A stretch of 5,655 bases of DNA from Pseudomonadota bacterium (GTDB taxonomy: Bacteria > Pseudomonadota > Alphaproteobacteria > Acetobacterales > Acetobacteraceae). Under the pieces are notes generated by a model, which searched no databases, had not been told where the DNA came from, and saw only the letters and a program-made list of their open reading frames with translations. Each line of letters begins with the position of its first letter. Position 1 is the first letter of the stretch. The DNA is taken from positions 1 through 5,655 of the forward strand of contig JAKCCP010000344.1 in NCBI GenBank assembly GCA_021841985.1, read 5' to 3'. Of the stretch, positions 5,011 through 5,655 are shown in pieces. The position numbers were made by a program, and so were the translations under genes.

Positions 5011-5655
5011 ATGTTCTCACATCGCGCCCCCGGTTTCGCAGCCAAACGCACCGCCATCCGCATCGCGGCAACCCGGCTCTTCGCCGAACTCGGCTACCAG
5101 CGCGCCTCGATCCTGCGCCTGGCGCAGAGCCTCGGCATCACCGCGAACGGGGTGACGAATTATTTCTATCGCAAGGAGGATGTGCTCTTCGCCATTCTGG
5201 AAGCGCATCTTGGCGATCTGCTGGCCGCCCTGGAAGGCGCCGAGCCGGCGTCCGCGCCGGCGCGCGACCGGCTCGCAGCGCTCGCCCGCGCCTATATGGA
5301 GTTTATCGGCGGCGCCGGCGCCGATGGCCACCGCCTCTTGCAGGAAGCCGCGCGTTTTCTGCCGCCGGCGCGCCAGCAGGATCTGCGCGCCCGGCAGCGC
5401 TGGCTGCTCGAACTGTTCATCGCGCCGCTGATGGAGGTCGCGGGCGAACGCGCGAGCCCGCTTGCGCTCTCGCTTTTGGCTTTGCTCAACGGCCAGGCGA
5501 CCTGGCTGCGCCCCGAAGGAGCGCTCGGGCGCGCGGACTATGCCGCCCTTGCCGTTTCCTGCGTGCTCGCCGGCGCCAGCGGCGGCTCAGCCCCGCCGCA
5601 GCCAGCCCCGGCGCCCGCCGCGCAGGGCCCACAGGCCGAACAGCGCGGTGCCGAG
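5011..5655 (+). CDS. TetR/AcrR-family transcriptional regulator, 3' end beyond window
   Basis: A dimeric DNA-binding repressor whose C-terminal domain usually senses a small ligand. Residues 10-60 form the TetR_N helix-turn-helix domain: AKRTAIRIAATRLFAELGY (11-29), then RASILRLAQSLGITANGVTNYFYRKEDVL spanning 31-59, ending in the typical NYFYRKEDVL. Residues 62-190 are an alanine- and leucine-rich helical effector domain (EFIGGAGADGHRLLQEAARF from 97), like those of regulators of acyl-CoA and fatty-acid genes, though the ligand cannot be told. After about residue 190 the chain becomes Gly/Ser/Pro/Ala-rich and low-complexity, and the frame is still open at the edge (215 codons); most relatives stop near 190-210. 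ATG 5011 is the natural start. It has no Shine-Dalgarno sequence, and an in-frame TTG at 4993 is less likely because it lies right beside the operator. It is transcribed away from the acyl-CoA synthetase gene across a 132-nt control region, which suggests it regulates that gene and itself. Confidence 0.9.
   Translation, partial: MFSHRAPGFAAKRTAIRIAATRLFAELGYQRASILRLAQSLGITANGVTNYFYRKEDVLFAILEAHLGDLLAALEGAEPASAPARDRLAALARAYMEFIGGAGADGHRLLQEAARFLPPARQQDLRARQRWLLELFIAPLMEVAGERASPLALSLLALLNGQATWLRPEGALGRADYAALAVSCVLAGASGGSAPPQPAPAPAAQGPQAEQRGAE
5587..5655 (-). CDS. Possible C-terminal end of a convergent gene (hydrophobic helix plus basic tail), partial
   Basis: On the minus strand an open frame enters from the right edge and stops at TGA (5587-5589). 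Its 22 visible residues read LGTALFGLWALRGG followed by an Arg-rich end (RRGWLRRG), resembling the last transmembrane helix and positively charged cytoplasmic tail of a small inner-membrane protein. If real, its 3' end overlaps the low-complexity tail of the TetR frame. The piece is too short to identify, and GC-rich DNA opens such frames by chance. Confidence 0.3.
   Translation of the reverse strand, partial: LGTALFGLWALRGGRRGWLRRG

Noticed and set aside
5017..5331. 104-codon minus-strand frame opposite the TetR gene
   Set aside because: Mirror frame of the helix-turn-helix coding region, with no motif of its own.

Overview
The window comes from a high-GC bacterium. Codon third positions are strongly G/C, and the gene set (a 2-oxoacid:acceptor oxidoreductase of the 'NGSGSASAN' type, a fused ADP-forming acyl-CoA synthetase and a TetR regulator) fits an alphaproteobacterium, perhaps of the Rhodospirillales/Acetobacteraceae type. 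That placement is inferred from composition and remembered family resemblance; no marker gene is present.

Layout, left to right. (1) 1-683, minus strand: the N-terminal 227 codons of a KorA-type 2-oxoacid:acceptor oxidoreductase alpha subunit with its fused gamma domain, running off the left edge. (2) 668-2488, minus: a 606-residue GltD-like FAD/NAD(P)H oxidoreductase with a C-terminal two-motif ferredoxin domain. It ends inside the start of korA (16-nt overlap), so the two form one operon. (3) 2489-2709: a 221-nt gap holding two GC-rich hairpins, a short AT-rich island and a possible 14-codon leader ORF. (4) 2710-4878, minus: a 722-residue fused acyl-CoA synthetase (ADP-forming) with an in-frame 15-nt tandem repeat in the linker before the ATP-grasp half. 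(5) 4879-5010: a 132-nt divergent control region with a good sigma70-like promoter for the synthetase and a perfect 7-6-7 inverted repeat just before the regulator. (6) 5011 to the right edge, plus: a TetR/AcrR-family regulator whose frame is still open at 5655. (7) 5587-5655, minus: possibly the last 22 codons of a convergent gene.

How they may work together (inference). The oxidoreductase turns a 2-oxoacid, CoA and ferredoxin into acyl-CoA, CO2 and reduced ferredoxin. The GltD-ferredoxin fusion is suited to pass those electrons to NAD(P)+, or the reverse. The ADP-forming synthetase could cash the acyl-CoA in for ATP plus free acid, or activate the acid at ATP cost. The same division of labour is known from archaeal 2-oxoacid fermentation. 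The TetR protein is placed to control the synthetase and itself, perhaps by sensing an acyl-CoA or acid. No mobile element, CRISPR array, tRNA or rRNA was seen.
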